64,000 nt of DNA, taken from assembly GCF_900112815.1 (NCBI RefSeq), contig NZ_FOND01000007.1, positions 62,001-126,000 of the forward strand, read 5' to 3'. Below the pieces are notes generated by a model that worked only from the letters and a program-made list of their open reading frames with translations, had not been told where the DNA came from and did no database searches. Position numbers and translations under genes: made by a program. Origin of the DNA: Blastococcus tunisiensis (GTDB lineage: Bacteria; Actinomycetota; Actinomycetes; Mycobacteriales; Geodermatophilaceae). This document shows positions 16,206-26,234 of the stretch, one piece after another. How positions within the stretch are numbered: the stretch's first letter is position 1; each line of letters starts with the position of its first letter.

Positions 16206-19200
16206 TCACCGTTCCACGCCGGTGGGTCGGTCACGGTCCTTGCTGAGGGACGGTGGTGCGTCATGAACGTCGGAGCGCCGGTCTGTAGTGGAGTCCGTGG
16301 ACGGGTAGCCCTGCCGGATGGATGATGGGACCGCTGGCTCTCGCGTCGCCTTCGATGTGGGTGAAAGGTCATCAGCGGTGGTGCGCCTTCCCACTTGGGC
16401 GTGCCCAGCGGGGTCTAGTCCCCGGGCGTGGTCGGCGTTCAGGACGGCTTGGTGGACGCTTCCCGGTGGTGTCTGGAGCGCAGCGGTGACCCGGTCGGCG
16501 TGGTGCAGCCATCGGGTCGGTGGCAGCGCAGCGATGATCTCGGCAGCGGCGCGGATGGTCGCTGCGGCCCCTGCGGGATCGGCGGGCGTAGCGGTGATCG
16601 CACGGTCGATGAGGTGTTCGGCGAGGCTGCCGGACTCATCCAGCAACTCGCGGAGCGCACCTGCCCCGCCGGTGCTCAGGATGTCGGCAGGGTCCGACCC
16701 CTCGGCCAGGGATAGTCGGCGGGGGTCGTCGCCGCGGGCGGCGAGCTGCCAGTACGAGCGTTCGGCTGATTGCTCTCCGGCGGTGTCGGCGTCGGTTGCG
16801 ACGACGATGCCGGACAGCCCGCTAAGGTAGGGGAGCAGTTGGTCGGCTTGCCGGTCGGTGAACGCGGTTCCCAGGGTGGCGACGCCGACGTAGGTGCCAT
16901 CGCCGGCGAGGGTGGCCGCGATCGCGTCCAGTGGTCCCTCGACGAGCACGGGGACGGCGCCGGCGGCCAGCGCATCGCCGCCTTCGTGCAGGCCGAACAG
17001 CTGTGCGCCCTTGCTGAACAGATCGGTGCCGGCAGTGTTCAGGTACTTCGGTCCGGCATCGTCGCGGGCTGGATTGCGGCGGCCGATGAAGCCGTGTACC
17101 GCGCCGTCGGGGCCGTGGATGGGGAAGGTGAGTCGGTCGCGGAACCGGTCGATGACGCGGCCGGTGCGCGCTTGGACGCCGAGTCCGGCGGCCAGGATCT
17201 CCTCGTCGGTGGCGCCGCCGGCGCGTAGATGGCGGGTGAGCGTGGTCCAGCCGGCGGGCGCGTAGCCGGGGCTGAATCGCGCATCGCCGGTCAGGTCGGT
17301 AGCGAGCCGCCCCTGCAGGTAGCCCGGCGCCCAGGAGGCGGAGTAGCGGTCGGCGAAGTACTCGGCTGCCTGCTGATTCAGCTCGACCAAGCGCTGACGG
17401 CTGACGGTGGCCGTGGCCCAGAAGTGTTCCTCGAGCAGATAGTCGGCAGGGTCCGACTCGTCTGCGGTCTCGTTCCCGGTGAAGGGGTCGGGCGTCACGT
17501 ACGTGAGGCCACCGGCGCGGGTCGCGGTGTTGTTCTCCGTGTCGGGAGGCACGCGGTCGTAGTCGGGGTCGAACGGCGGCTCCACGTCCACGTCGAGCGC
17601 CGCGATCGGCCCCCGGTCGATCGCCGTCGCCGTCCCGGGATCGGCTGCGGGGGCCAGCAGGTGCACGTCGTCGGGAGGTCGCAGGTCGGCCGGCAGAGGT
17701 TCGTCGACCGGGACGGGGGCGGGGTCGGTGAGCATCGAGACCCGGAAGACCAGACTGGCGGCCAGATCGCCCGGTGGCATCCGTGGGCGACCGCGTTGGG
17801 GAAGGCCGGTGGCCGCTGCGGTGATCAGCTCGGCCGGATCCCAGCCGCCGCGGGTCCCGGTGGCGACCGCGGCGACCAGGGCCGGCCAGGCCGGGTCGGC
17901 CACCACCCGCTGTGCGCGCTCGGGCGTCAGCGCGTCCCCGAGCGCGGCGATCCAGGCCGGCTGCAGCGGGGCAGTGTCGAGTCCTTTGCTGGTGAGAGCA
18001 GCGGGGGACAGGTGTGCCGACAGCCGCCACCACAGGGCCGCGGCGGGCAGGTCGTCGGGCAGCGGTCGCTCGCCGGTCACGGCGATCAGCAGGCTGGCGA
18101 CGTCGACTCCGGCACGGTCGGCGGTGGTGAGCCGATCGACCAGGTCGGTCCAGTGCTCATCGCGGGTGATCCGTGGGTCGACGCTGTCGGCCACCGCTGC
18201 CCAGGAGCGCGCTGCCGGGCTCGCCGCTCCCAGCACAGTCGTCGCGCCGGCGTCCAGCCGGCGTTGCTGTCGCCGCTCGGCGGCCGCAAGCTGTGGGGGA
18301 CCGGTGGGTCGCCGGTCAGCCGGAGGGACGCCAGTCGCGGCCCGCCACACCGCGAGCTGTCCCCGCAGCTCCGCATGTTCTGTTTCGGCCAGCCGTGCCG
18401 CCCAGGCCGGTGCCGTGGTCGGCGTCCAGGCCACCGCTTCCTCGATGACTCGGCCGGCGTGGCTCGTGATCTGCCCGGCGCGGGCGGAGAGGTAGGGCCC
18501 CCACTGCGGGTGGCCGGCCAGCGATGCCGGGATCGCCGGTAGCCAGGGCAACGGACCAGCGTGCCCACCCTGACCGCTGGTGGGATCCAGGCGCCAGTCC
18601 AACACGGCAGCCGGATCGGCGGCGCTGTCCAGCTCGCGGACGCCGGCCGCCTGCCGCAGCGCGGTGACCGGGTCGTGGCCGGCGACGGCGAGCAGCGCCA
18701 GGCGGTCACGCAGGGTCGGCCACGCCGGCGACTGGCTGAGTCCGCACCGTACCTGTTCGGCGGCGGCGTCCAGCTTGGCGATGCCCTCTGGACCGAGTTC
18801 GGTTTCGGCGGCGACACCGAGGGCGTCCCGGTAGCGGGCCGCGGCGTCGTGCAGCCTAGTTGCGGGGTTGGTGAGGTCGCGGCCGGTGCTCGCCGCGGAA
18901 CGCGGCGCTCCGTCGCGGGCAAGGGCCGTGGTGAGCAGGTCGGTGGCGGTGGGTGGCCGGACTGCGTGCGGGGTGATGATGGCGTGCGGGTCGCCGTCTC
19001 CGGCGGTGGTGACGTACAGGTGGTTGGCGCCGCGGCCGCGGGTCATCGCCACGTACAGCAGCTGCCGAGTCTCGGTACCGGTGACCACGGTGTGGCAGGT
19101 GTCGGCGGTGATTCCTTGGGCGCCGTGCACCGTGGAGGCGTATCCGAGCCCCACGTGCTCCCGTACGTAGGCGGCGGGCAAGGTGACCCGGCGGCCGGTG

Positions 19201-21848
19201 CCGGTGTGCGCAGCGGTGACGGCACCGCTGCGGTGCACCGTGGTCACGGTCCACCGGTCCCCGTTCTTCACCCAGTCCGTGCGGGTGATGGGCAAGGTTC
19301 GGTCGTTGCGTCGGCTGACCAGCAGGTCTCCGGTGCTGGCCCGGTTGCCGTCTGCGAGTTCTACCTCCCGGCCGCCGGGCGCGCCGGTCGCGGTGAGTCG
19401 GTCGGCGCGGGCGCGGGCGTTCAACCCGGCCACCAGTTCCCGTGTGGGGGCGAGCATCACCGCGTTCACACCGGCGGCGTGGTCCGCAGCCCACGCGGCG
19501 TAGGCCTGGTCGGCGGCGGTCGCCTCGTCACCGACGTGCACCCGACCGTGGTCGAGATAGAAGCCCAATCCGGCCGTCTCCCCGGCCCGGATCGCGAGGG
19601 TCGCGGCACCTTCGGAAGGGTCGTGGAAGCGGGTCAGCTGGGAGAGGGTGGTCGCGCCGTGGGTGTCGGCGATGTCGCGCAGCGCCCCGCCTGCGGCGAC
19701 CGAAGCGAGTTGCTGATCGTCGCCGACCAGCCGCACGCTGCCCCCGCGGGCGAGGACGAAGTCGACGGCGGTGGCGAGGTCGACGGTGCCGGCCATCCCG
19801 GCCTCATCGACGATGACCAGCGTGCCCGGGCCGATGCCGCTGATCCATCCCGGGACGGCCCCGGACAGCTGACCGTCGGTGCGTAGGTGCCAGGTGAGTT
19901 TGGCGAGGGTGTCACAGTGCCCGACCAGCTGCTGCCCGAGTCCGGCCGCGGCCACCGCGGTGGGTGCGAGACCGACCACGGTCCCGCCACCGTCGGTCCA
20001 CGCCCGGGACAGCACCGCCAGGGCGGTGGTCTTCCCCGATCCCGCGGGGGCCAGTGCCAACTGCACACGAGTGCCGGAGGTGGCCAGCTGGCGCACGAGG
20101 TGGGCTTGGCCGGGGTTGAGGACGACGCCGTTGGCCGCGGACTCGAGCAGCGCCCACTCCACGGCCGCGGGCTCGGCCCGGCGGCCGTCGGTGCGCCCGG
20201 CGGCGGCCACCAGCAGGTGCTCGGCGTCCAGGATGGCCTGGGAGGTGTAGGGCTGGGAGCCGGCGACGGTGTAGACGCTGGCACCGTCGGAGCGTCGCAG
20301 TTGGGCCGGCTCCTCGACCGGATCGCGGTCGCCCAGCGGTATGGAACGGCCGGGGGACAGGGCTTCGGAGGCAAGGAGGGTGACGACGGTGTCGACGTCG
20401 CTCGGGGCGATACCGGCGCCGCGGACGACCCGCTCGGCCTCTGCCTGGACGTGCCAGAACTGCCAGCTGGCCCGCTGCCCGGAGACCGTCTCCAGCAGCC
20501 GCTCGGCCGCCTCGCGCACCCACGTATCGGTCGTCCGGGGCGGGGGAGTGGGGCGGTGCGGAGCGAGGACGCGGTGGAGCATGCGGGCGATACCGGGTGG
20601 CCCGCCGATCAGGCCGATCGCCTCCCGCCGCCACGCTTCTCGCTGCTGCCCCAGGGACCGCGGTTCGTGCTTGGTCTCCCGTGTCTCCAGCGTGGCCTGC
20701 TGCGCCAGCCCGATCGCCTCCACCGCCGTCGGCGGGCGTCCGTGATCGGCCTGGAACGCGGCCGCGAGGTCGCCGCGGCGGGCGTTGATCGCCCGCCGGC
20801 GGGCCGACCAGGTGGTCAGCAGTCGGGCGTCGACGCCGACGATCTCGCGCACCGGCCGCTTGCCCGCCTCGGTGCTGGGACGGTCGGCGAATGCGACGCC
20901 GAGGCCGGCGACCAGGTGGGCTTCGAGGCGGGTGTTGTACCGCTCGGAGGCCGCGACGTTGGCCTTGTGCAGGACTCGCCCGTCCAGCGCCAGCCACTTT
21001 CCGTCGCGGGTCTGCACCTTGTTGGACACCGCGACGTGGGTGTGCAGTTCGGGGTCCCCGGCCCGGGAGTCGCGGTGGGTGAACGTCGCTGCGATGAATC
21101 CGGTGGTCTCGACCTGCCGGATGCCGGCCGCCCCGGTGCGGGTGAAGCACGCTTCCTTTTCCAGCCAGGTCAGGGTGTCGGCGACCGCGGCCTGGTGCGC
21201 TGCCTCGACGCGCTGGGCGATCTCCCTCGGGGCCAGTGCCCAGAGGGCGGACACCGACTTCACCGGGGAGAACGTCAGGTCGTAGCCGGCGACCGCGGTG
21301 GTCGCCGGGCGGGACGCGCGGGCGATGAATCCCGACAGCTCCCGCGCATCCACCGGTGGGCGGGCGTGGACCTCGGCGAACATGGCCCGGCCGACCTCGG
21401 TGCGGATCCGGGCACGCTCGTCGGCCGGCACCGGCGCGCCTGCGGAGACCCCGGCGGCGGCGTTCACCGCCGCGAACTCGGCCGCGCAACGGGCCCGGAA
21501 CCCGTCCGCGGCCGGGGCGAAGACCGGGAACGGCCGGCCCAGCGCGGCGGCGGCCGCTGCCTCCCCACGGTCTCGACCGGCGGCGGCAGCCGCCCGTTCG
21601 AGTGCGGCGGCGTTGGGATGTCGGCCGTGGCCGAACAGGGCCTGCATCTGCTCTTCACTCACCGGCTGTCCCGGCTCCACGCCCTGCAGCCCGGCCAGCC
21701 CGGCACCGGCCCATGTCCCTGGTGACTCGCCCCGCGTCGAGTAGTAGTCGCCGAGGCCGCCATGGCCTCGCTCGGTGGAATCCATCGCCGCGACCTGCCG
21801 CGTGAGGTAGGTGTAACCGTCCCCGGCCGACAGCTTATGCAGCGACAT
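16206..21848 (-). CDS. MobF relaxase-helicase-primase fusion
   Basis: About 1,880 residues. The N-terminal 450 are a TrwC-type relaxase, with N-terminal tyrosines (GYTYL, DYYSTRGESPG), FSPVKSVSALW near 190 and the metal-binding DPELHTHVAVSNK near 269. A RecD-like helicase follows (about 550-960): APAGSGKTTA near 600-608, VIVDEAGM near 680, TVHGAQGITAD near 907 and LYVAMTRGR near 933. The last 400 resemble a DnaG-type core: FPIHGPDGAVHGFIGRR near 1595, EGPLD near 1637 and ATDADTAG near 1683 form a TOPRIM site. It could nick, unwind and prime transferred DNA. No type IV secretion gene is nearby. ATG at 21848; a GTG lies one codon earlier. Confidence 0.9.
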   Translation of the reverse strand: MSLHKLSAGDGYTYLTRQVAAMDSTERGHGGLGDYYSTRGESPGTWAGAGLAGLQGVEPGQPVSEEQMQALFGHGRHPNAAALERAAAAAGRDRGEAAAAAALGRPFPVFAPAADGFRARCAAEFAAVNAAAGVSAGAPVPADERARIRTEVGRAMFAEVHARPPVDARELSGFIARASRPATTAVAGYDLTFSPVKSVSALWALAPREIAQRVEAAHQAAVADTLTWLEKEACFTRTGAAGIRQVETTGFIAATFTHRDSRAGDPELHTHVAVSNKVQTRDGKWLALDGRVLHKANVAASERYNTRLEAHLVAGLGVAFADRPSTEAGKRPVREIVGVDARLLTTWSARRRAINARRGDLAAAFQADHGRPPTAVEAIGLAQQATLETRETKHEPRSLGQQREAWRREAIGLIGGPPGIARMLHRVLAPHRPTPPPRTTDTWVREAAERLLETVSGQRASWQFWHVQAEAERVVRGAGIAPSDVDTVVTLLASEALSPGRSIPLGDRDPVEEPAQLRRSDGASVYTVAGSQPYTSQAILDAEHLLVAAAGRTDGRRAEPAAVEWALLESAANGVVLNPGQAHLVRQLATSGTRVQLALAPAGSGKTTALAVLSRAWTDGGGTVVGLAPTAVAAAGLGQQLVGHCDTLAKLTWHLRTDGQLSGAVPGWISGIGPGTLVIVDEAGMAGTVDLATAVDFVLARGGSVRLVGDDQQLASVAAGGALRDIADTHGATTLSQLTRFHDPSEGAATLAIRAGETAGLGFYLDHGRVHVGDEATAADQAYAAWAADHAAGVNAVMLAPTRELVAGLNARARADRLTATGAPGGREVELADGNRASTGDLLVSRRNDRTLPITRTDWVKNGDRWTVTTVHRSGAVTAAHTGTGRRVTLPAAYVREHVGLGYASTVHGAQGITADTCHTVVTGTETRQLLYVAMTRGRGANHLYVTTAGDGDPHAIITPHAVRPPTATDLLTTALARDGAPRSAASTGRDLTNPATRLHDAAARYRDALGVAAETELGPEGIAKLDAAAEQVRCGLSQSPAWPTLRDRLALLAVAGHDPVTALRQAAGVRELDSAADPAAVLDWRLDPTSGQGGHAGPLPWLPAIPASLAGHPQWGPYLSARAGQITSHAGRVIEEAVAWTPTTAPAWAARLAETEHAELRGQLAVWRAATGVPPADRRPTGPPQLAAAERRQQRRLDAGATTVLGAASPAARSWAAVADSVDPRITRDEHWTDLVDRLTTADRAGVDVASLLIAVTGERPLPDDLPAAALWWRLSAHLSPAALTSKGLDTAPLQPAWIAALGDALTPERAQRVVADPAWPALVAAVATGTRGGWDPAELITAAATGLPQRGRPRMPPGDLAASLVFRVSMLTDPAPVPVDEPLPADLRPPDDVHLLAPAADPGTATAIDRGPIAALDVDVEPPFDPDYDRVPPDTENNTATRAGGLTYVTPDPFTGNETADESDPADYLLEEHFWATATVSRQRLVELNQQAAEYFADRYSASWAPGYLQGRLATDLTGDARFSPGYAPAGWTTLTRHLRAGGATDEEILAAGLGVQARTGRVIDRFRDRLTFPIHGPDGAVHGFIGRRNPARDDAGPKYLNTAGTDLFSKGAQLFGLHEGGDALAAGAVPVLVEGPLDAIAATLAGDGTYVGVATLGTAFTDRQADQLLPYLSGLSGIVVATDADTAGEQSAERSYWQLAARGDDPRRLSLAEGSDPADILSTGGAGALRELLDESGSLAEHLIDRAITATPADPAGAAATIRAAAEIIAALPPTRWLHHADRVTAALQTPPGSVHQAVLNADHARGLDPAGHAQVGRRTTADDLSPTSKATREPAVPSSIRQGYPSTDSTTDRRSDVHDAPPSLSKDRDRPTGVER

Positions 21849-21851
21849 CAC

Positions 21852-22675
21852 ACCTGGATGGTAGCCGCGAAAACCATTAGTGCATGAGGTGTGTGCCGCT
21901 TTCTGGGCTGCTTCTTCGGAGGCCTTCGGAATCTGTTCTCCTGCGGTGGGAGCTTCTGTCTATGGTGGCTGCTTAATGCTTATTGGAGTCGTTGGTTGTG
22001 AACGGTCGGGGCTGATTCTAGGCACCGGGGAATTGCGACTGTTGCGCCATCGGGGCATGCATCCCGGTTCCGGGGGAGGTCCCTGATCTCGGCCGTGACG
22101 GTGACGGGCTCACCCCGGTCGCCGTGGTCGGCACGGTGGGGAGCGAGCGGCAGTGCGAGCGGGAGTGCGAGCGGGCGCCGTGCCGTGAGGAGAGCCGGCG
22201 TGCGGGTGTCCTGCCCGGCGCGGGGTCTGCCAGCACCCCGGTCACGACCCTTGTGGGTCGTGAGCTCGGTCGCCTCGGCGAGGTCCGCGTTGCCGGCGAC
22301 ACCCGCGTGGCCGTCGAAATTGACCCCCCTGGCGTGAACCCGCCCGGCGACAGGGGGTCCGTTTCCAGGCGACGCGGACAGACCGGGTCCCTGTCGATGA
22401 AGGCGCACGGCGGACTGGCGCCTTACGAGCCGGCCTCTCAGCTCCGGTGGCCGACAGTGGCACGCTGGGGCACCGCGACCTGACGGGGACAGGCCGCGGT
22501 GCGGTGGCGATGTTCGCAGGCCTACGTCGCCGTGGTCCAGGCCGCCACTTCCGCTCAAGCCTCGGCTGGCGAGCGGGACGCCGAAGGAGATCGAGGTGGT
22601 GCTCGCTGCGGGAAAACACACGTCTGGCTCGCCGCCGGCCCTGCCACGGGGCACTCCCGCCGTACCCAGGGACGC
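21852..22675. other. Gene-free stretch upstream of relaxase
   Basis: About 820 bases with no convincing gene. The first 150 bases are AT-richer than the surroundings and should hold the relaxase promoter; relaxase target sites (oriT) often lie here, but no clear inverted repeat was found. A 12-base unit around GAGCGGCAGTGC is repeated almost three times at 22143-22178. Some frames look protein-like in patches, suggesting decayed genes. Confidence 0.4.
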
Positions 22676-22854
22676 TCAAGAGGCCGACCGTTCGCCGTTG
22701 TCGGGACGGGCACAGACCCGTCGGATGAGGAACACGAGCCCGACTCCGACCACCGTGCCAACGACACCACCGGCAACTCCCTCGGCGTCGCCCATGCGCC
22801 CGACAATCGACCCACGCCGACCAGGACGCCGAGCGCAGCAGCCGCTTCGGTCAT
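22676..22854 (-). pseudogene. Frameshifted copy of small two-helix membrane protein
   Basis: From an ATG at 22854 the frame gives EAAAALGVLVGVG, then a one-base shift gives GVAGGVVGTVVGVGLVFL and RRVCARPDNGER. The intact relative at 57429-57620 has EAAAVLGILLGVA, AIGGVVGTVAAVGLAGL and TRAWSQHRDHER. The ATG overlaps the stop of the SARP gene (ATGA), so it was once translationally coupled to that gene. Confidence 0.6.
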
Positions 22855-25800
22855 GTGGGTGGCCGCACGGCTCCATCGTCCCTGACGGTCACAGCAAGCG
22901 GCTCCGCGCGGGAGAGCGCAGACGGTGTGCTCCTTCGCGGGGGTGACCCAGTGCGGGAGCCGACCTGCTCAGCCAGCTGCTGCACGTGTCGGTAGTGCTC
23001 GGTGGCTGGGTCTCGGCGGCCGAGGAGCGAGGCGAGGTGTCCGAGGTACCGGGAGGTGGGGCCGAGGGTGAGTAGACCGCTGCCGGCGCCGGCGAGCTCA
23101 CCGGCGGCGGGCAGAAGCCGCTCGCGAAGCCGTACCGCGGCAGCCTGCTCCCCGAGCTGGACCGCCGCCAGTGCGTGGATGCAGGTCCGGGCCTCGTACA
23201 ACAGGTCCCGGGGTGAGTCCGGCACTGCGTGGAGTGCGGTCAGCGCCCCGTGTCGGTCCCCCTGCCCCAGGAGCACCAGCGGTCGGATCCACGGCTCGAA
23301 CGGGCCGTAGGTTGCGTGAGTAGCCGGCCGCCCCTCCAGGACGTCGACGCTCAGCAGCGCGAGCGGCAGCAGGCCCTCCTCGAGCCCCGACATCCCCGTG
23401 CCGGTCAGCCGCGTCGCAGCCGCCCGGTAGGCCGGTCGCGCCTCGTCGAACCGCCCCAAGGCCGCTAGCTTCATCGCGGCGTACCAGGCGGTGAACACCC
23501 CGACGACGGGCAGGCCGTAATGGTTGGCGAGCTCGTCGGCCGCCGCCGCGTGCCGGTCGGCGGTGGCGAAGTCGGCCAGCGCCGAGCGTGCCTGTACGAG
23601 GATCAGGTGCCCGAGCACCTCGAAGGCGGCCAGCTCGGGGGAGCCCGACGTCACCGCGACGATCTCTTCCCCGATCCGGGCCCGTTCCGGCGCGAGCCCG
23701 GCACGCTGGAAACTTTGCAGGAACCGGCCGTTGAGCCCGGAGGCCAGCAGCGCCGGGTCGCGCAGCGCCCGCGCGATGTCCTCCGCCTCGTGCGCCGCCG
23801 CGGCACCCCGGGGCCCTTCGTCCGCCCGCCGCTCCAGCGCGATCGTGATCAGCAGCCGCGCCCGCTCCGCCCGCCGACTGGGAGGCAGCGCCGTCAGGGT
23901 CCGCTCGGCCACCTCGACCAGCCGGGTTGACAGGGCCTCGTCGTCGTTGGTGGTCCAGATCGCCGGGACGTCGGAGGCGCCGACCACGGCGGCGGTCAGC
24001 ACCGGGTCGGCGAGCCGCTCCGCGGTGTCGACGGCGTCTGTCCGGAGTCGTCGGGCCTGGGCCAGGTCGCCGGTCACGGCGAGCGCCCGGATGAGGCCGG
24101 TCGTCGCCTCCAGCCGAGCGCGGGGGTCGCCGGCGCTGCGGTCGAGGGCGGTGATCACCCCATGCCACCAGGATGCCGCGGCGTGCGGCGCGGAGCGCTG
24201 CTCCGCCCTCTGGGCCGCGATGCGCGTGAAGTGGGCGACCCGGTCGGCCGGCGCTCGGCTGCCGGCCCGTAACAGGTGGGAGGCGATCGTCTCGACGTGG
24301 TCCGGCCGTACCGCCTCGAGGATCTTGGCGATGGCGGCGTGCCAGCGGGTGCGCCGCGCGCTGGGCACGTCGTCGTACAGGGTCTCCTGCACCAGTGCGT
24401 GCGAGAAGCTCAGCTGGTCGGCGTCCCGTTCGACGAGGAACCCGACCAGCAGTGCCGCTTCCACGCTCTCCAGCACCGCCTCCTCGTCCCCGGAGAGCCG
24501 GATCTGCACCTCGAGGTCGACGTCGATCCCCTGGACGGCGGCCTGCCGGAGGTGCGTGCGCGCCCTCTCCGGGAGCCGGGCCAACCGATGCCGGACGACG
24601 TCGCGCACGCCGGCCGGCACCGTCGACAGGGCTGCGTCGCCCTCCGCCTCCCGCACCCGGATCAGTTCCCGGGCGAGGAAGGGATTGCCGCCGCTGCGGG
24701 TGTGCAGGAGCCGGAGCGGCTCGGGCGCGATCTCCCGGTCGGAGAGGGACTCGACCAGTTCCCGGGTCTGGGCTTCGGTCAGCCCGCCGAGGTAGAGGCG
24801 CGTCGGCTCGGCCCGCGCCACCCGGGCCAGCGACCCAGCGAGCCCGGGAGTCACGTCGGTCGAGCGGTGTGTACCGAGGATCAGCACCCGGCCGAGGCCG
24901 CGATCGGTGGCGAGCGTGCTGAGCAGTGCGAGCGTCTCCTCGTCGGCCCAGTGCAGGTCGTCAAAGACCAACAGGACCGGACGGTCGGCGGACAGGGTGG
25001 TCAGCGCCGACGCCGCGGAGCGGTGACGATGGAACCGGGCGGCAACCGGATCGTCGGCGGAGTCCTCGGCCTCGTCGATCTCCAGCTGGTCCCGCATCTG
25101 GGCCCACGGCCAGGCGACCGGAGCGCCGGCCGACTCCGGGCTGGTGCCCCAGGCGACCCTCCACCCGGATGCGGCGAGCCGATCGGCCAGGCGCCGCGCG
25201 AGGGCGGTCTTTCCCGCGCCGGCCGCGCCGGACAGGAGCACCAGCCGCGGCGCGTCTGCCGCGGCCGTGCGCGCCGCGGCCTCGAGGGCGGCGAGCTCGT
25301 CGCCGCGGCCCACGAACGCCTCCCGCGGCGGCGCTGGTGGCGTCGGCGCAGGCGGCGCGGGGGAGAGCGCCGGGACCTGATCGAGGATGTCGGCCTCGAG
25401 GGCGCCCAGCTCCGGACCGGGGTCGACGCCGAGCTCGGTGAGCAGCATCGACCGGGCGCGACGCAGCGCGGCCAGCGCGTCGCCCTGTCGCCCCGCCTGG
25501 TACAGCGCAAGGCCCAGGAGCCGCCAGGTGCTCTCGCGCAGCGGGTGGCCGGCGACCAGCGACTCGAGTTCGGGCACCGCTTCGGCCGCCCGGCCGCTCC
25601 CGAGGAGCGCTTCGGCCCGGCGGTGCAGCGCCAGCAGCCGCAGTTCCTCGAGTCGGTTCGCTTCCGCCCTCGCCCACGGGTGCTCGGCGAACTCCGCGTA
25701 CGCCGGCCCGCACCACGGCTCAAGTGCCTCGTCGAGCAGCGAGCGGGCCTCGGCGGCTCGTCCTGCGGCGAGCAGTTCGCCAGCGGAGGCGACGGCGGCC

Positions 25801-26123
25801 TCGAACCGTTCGGCGTCGACGTCCTCGGCGCGCAGCGCGTACCCGCCGGCGACGGTGACCAGCAGCCGGGACGGCGTCCGCGCCGGCCGGTCTGGCTCCA
25901 GGGCCCGGCGCAGCGCGCCGACGAAGGTCTGGACCGCCCCTGCGGCGCCGTCGGGCGGCTTGTCCCACAGGTCGTCGATCAGCCGGGCCAGCGAAACCGT
26001 TCGGCCCCGTGCGATGAGCAGGCGGGCCAGGACGGCGCGGTGCCGCGGGCCTTTGAGGTCGACCGGTCCGACTGCGTCTGACGCGGTGACCGGTCCGAGA
26101 ACCCGGAATGTCACCGCTGGCAC
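22851..26123 (-). CDS. SARP/BTAD regulator with AAA ATPase domain
   Basis: About 1,090 residues, AfsR-like in layout. An OmpR-type winged helix (about 1-95) and a BTAD domain (about 100-250, ending at GVDPGPELGALEADIL) make the SARP half. An ATPase domain follows with the P-loop GAAGAGKTALARRLADRL near 305 and LLVFDDLHWADEETL near 390. The last 500 residues are helical TPR-like repeats. Such proteins activate nearby genes by binding direct repeats 11 bases apart, and one such repeat lies between this gene and the divergent hydrolase. The GTG at 26123 is preferred; GTGs at 26132 and 26114 are alternatives and none has a good ribosome binding site. Confidence 0.88.
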   Translation of the reverse strand: MPAVTFRVLGPVTASDAVGPVDLKGPRHRAVLARLLIARGRTVSLARLIDDLWDKPPDGAAGAVQTFVGALRRALEPDRPARTPSRLLVTVAGGYALRAEDVDAERFEAAVASAGELLAAGRAAEARSLLDEALEPWCGPAYAEFAEHPWARAEANRLEELRLLALHRRAEALLGSGRAAEAVPELESLVAGHPLRESTWRLLGLALYQAGRQGDALAALRRARSMLLTELGVDPGPELGALEADILDQVPALSPAPPAPTPPAPPREAFVGRGDELAALEAAARTAAADAPRLVLLSGAAGAGKTALARRLADRLAASGWRVAWGTSPESAGAPVAWPWAQMRDQLEIDEAEDSADDPVAARFHRHRSAASALTTLSADRPVLLVFDDLHWADEETLALLSTLATDRGLGRVLILGTHRSTDVTPGLAGSLARVARAEPTRLYLGGLTEAQTRELVESLSDREIAPEPLRLLHTRSGGNPFLARELIRVREAEGDAALSTVPAGVRDVVRHRLARLPERARTHLRQAAVQGIDVDLEVQIRLSGDEEAVLESVEAALLVGFLVERDADQLSFSHALVQETLYDDVPSARRTRWHAAIAKILEAVRPDHVETIASHLLRAGSRAPADRVAHFTRIAAQRAEQRSAPHAAASWWHGVITALDRSAGDPRARLEATTGLIRALAVTGDLAQARRLRTDAVDTAERLADPVLTAAVVGASDVPAIWTTNDDEALSTRLVEVAERTLTALPPSRRAERARLLITIALERRADEGPRGAAAAHEAEDIARALRDPALLASGLNGRFLQSFQRAGLAPERARIGEEIVAVTSGSPELAAFEVLGHLILVQARSALADFATADRHAAAADELANHYGLPVVGVFTAWYAAMKLAALGRFDEARPAYRAAATRLTGTGMSGLEEGLLPLALLSVDVLEGRPATHATYGPFEPWIRPLVLLGQGDRHGALTALHAVPDSPRDLLYEARTCIHALAAVQLGEQAAAVRLRERLLPAAGELAGAGSGLLTLGPTSRYLGHLASLLGRRDPATEHYRHVQQLAEQVGSRTGSPPRRSTPSALSRAEPLAVTVRDDGAVRPPT

Positions 26124-26163
26124 GCCGACCACGTTAACCGGCGCGCGCCGTCCGCTCAGTGAG

Positions 26164-26183
26164 TGCTGATCGCATGCTGATCG
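26164..26183. repeat. 11-bp-phased direct repeat, candidate SARP operator
   Basis: TGCTGATCG occurs at 26164-26172 and again at 26175-26183, so the unit repeats every 11 bases on one face of the helix. SARP regulators bind exactly this kind of phased direct repeat near the -35 region. It lies 52-71 bases before the hydrolase ATG and 41 bases before the SARP gene start. Confidence 0.6.
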
Positions 26184-26234
26184 GCGTCCCCCACCGTTGT
26201 CGGGACGACATCCCCGACCCTCACGGAGTGCACC

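Noticed and set aside
19887-21725. Long plus-strand frame opposite the relaxase domain
   Set aside because: No ribosome binding site or domain; antisense to conserved relaxase motifs.
22143-22178. 12-base unit repeated almost three times
   Set aside because: Too short and imperfect for a CRISPR or an iteron array; recorded only as a local repeat.
24276-26081. Long plus-strand frame opposite the SARP gene
   Set aside because: Low-complexity Arg/Gly composition typical of antisense frames in GC-rich DNA.
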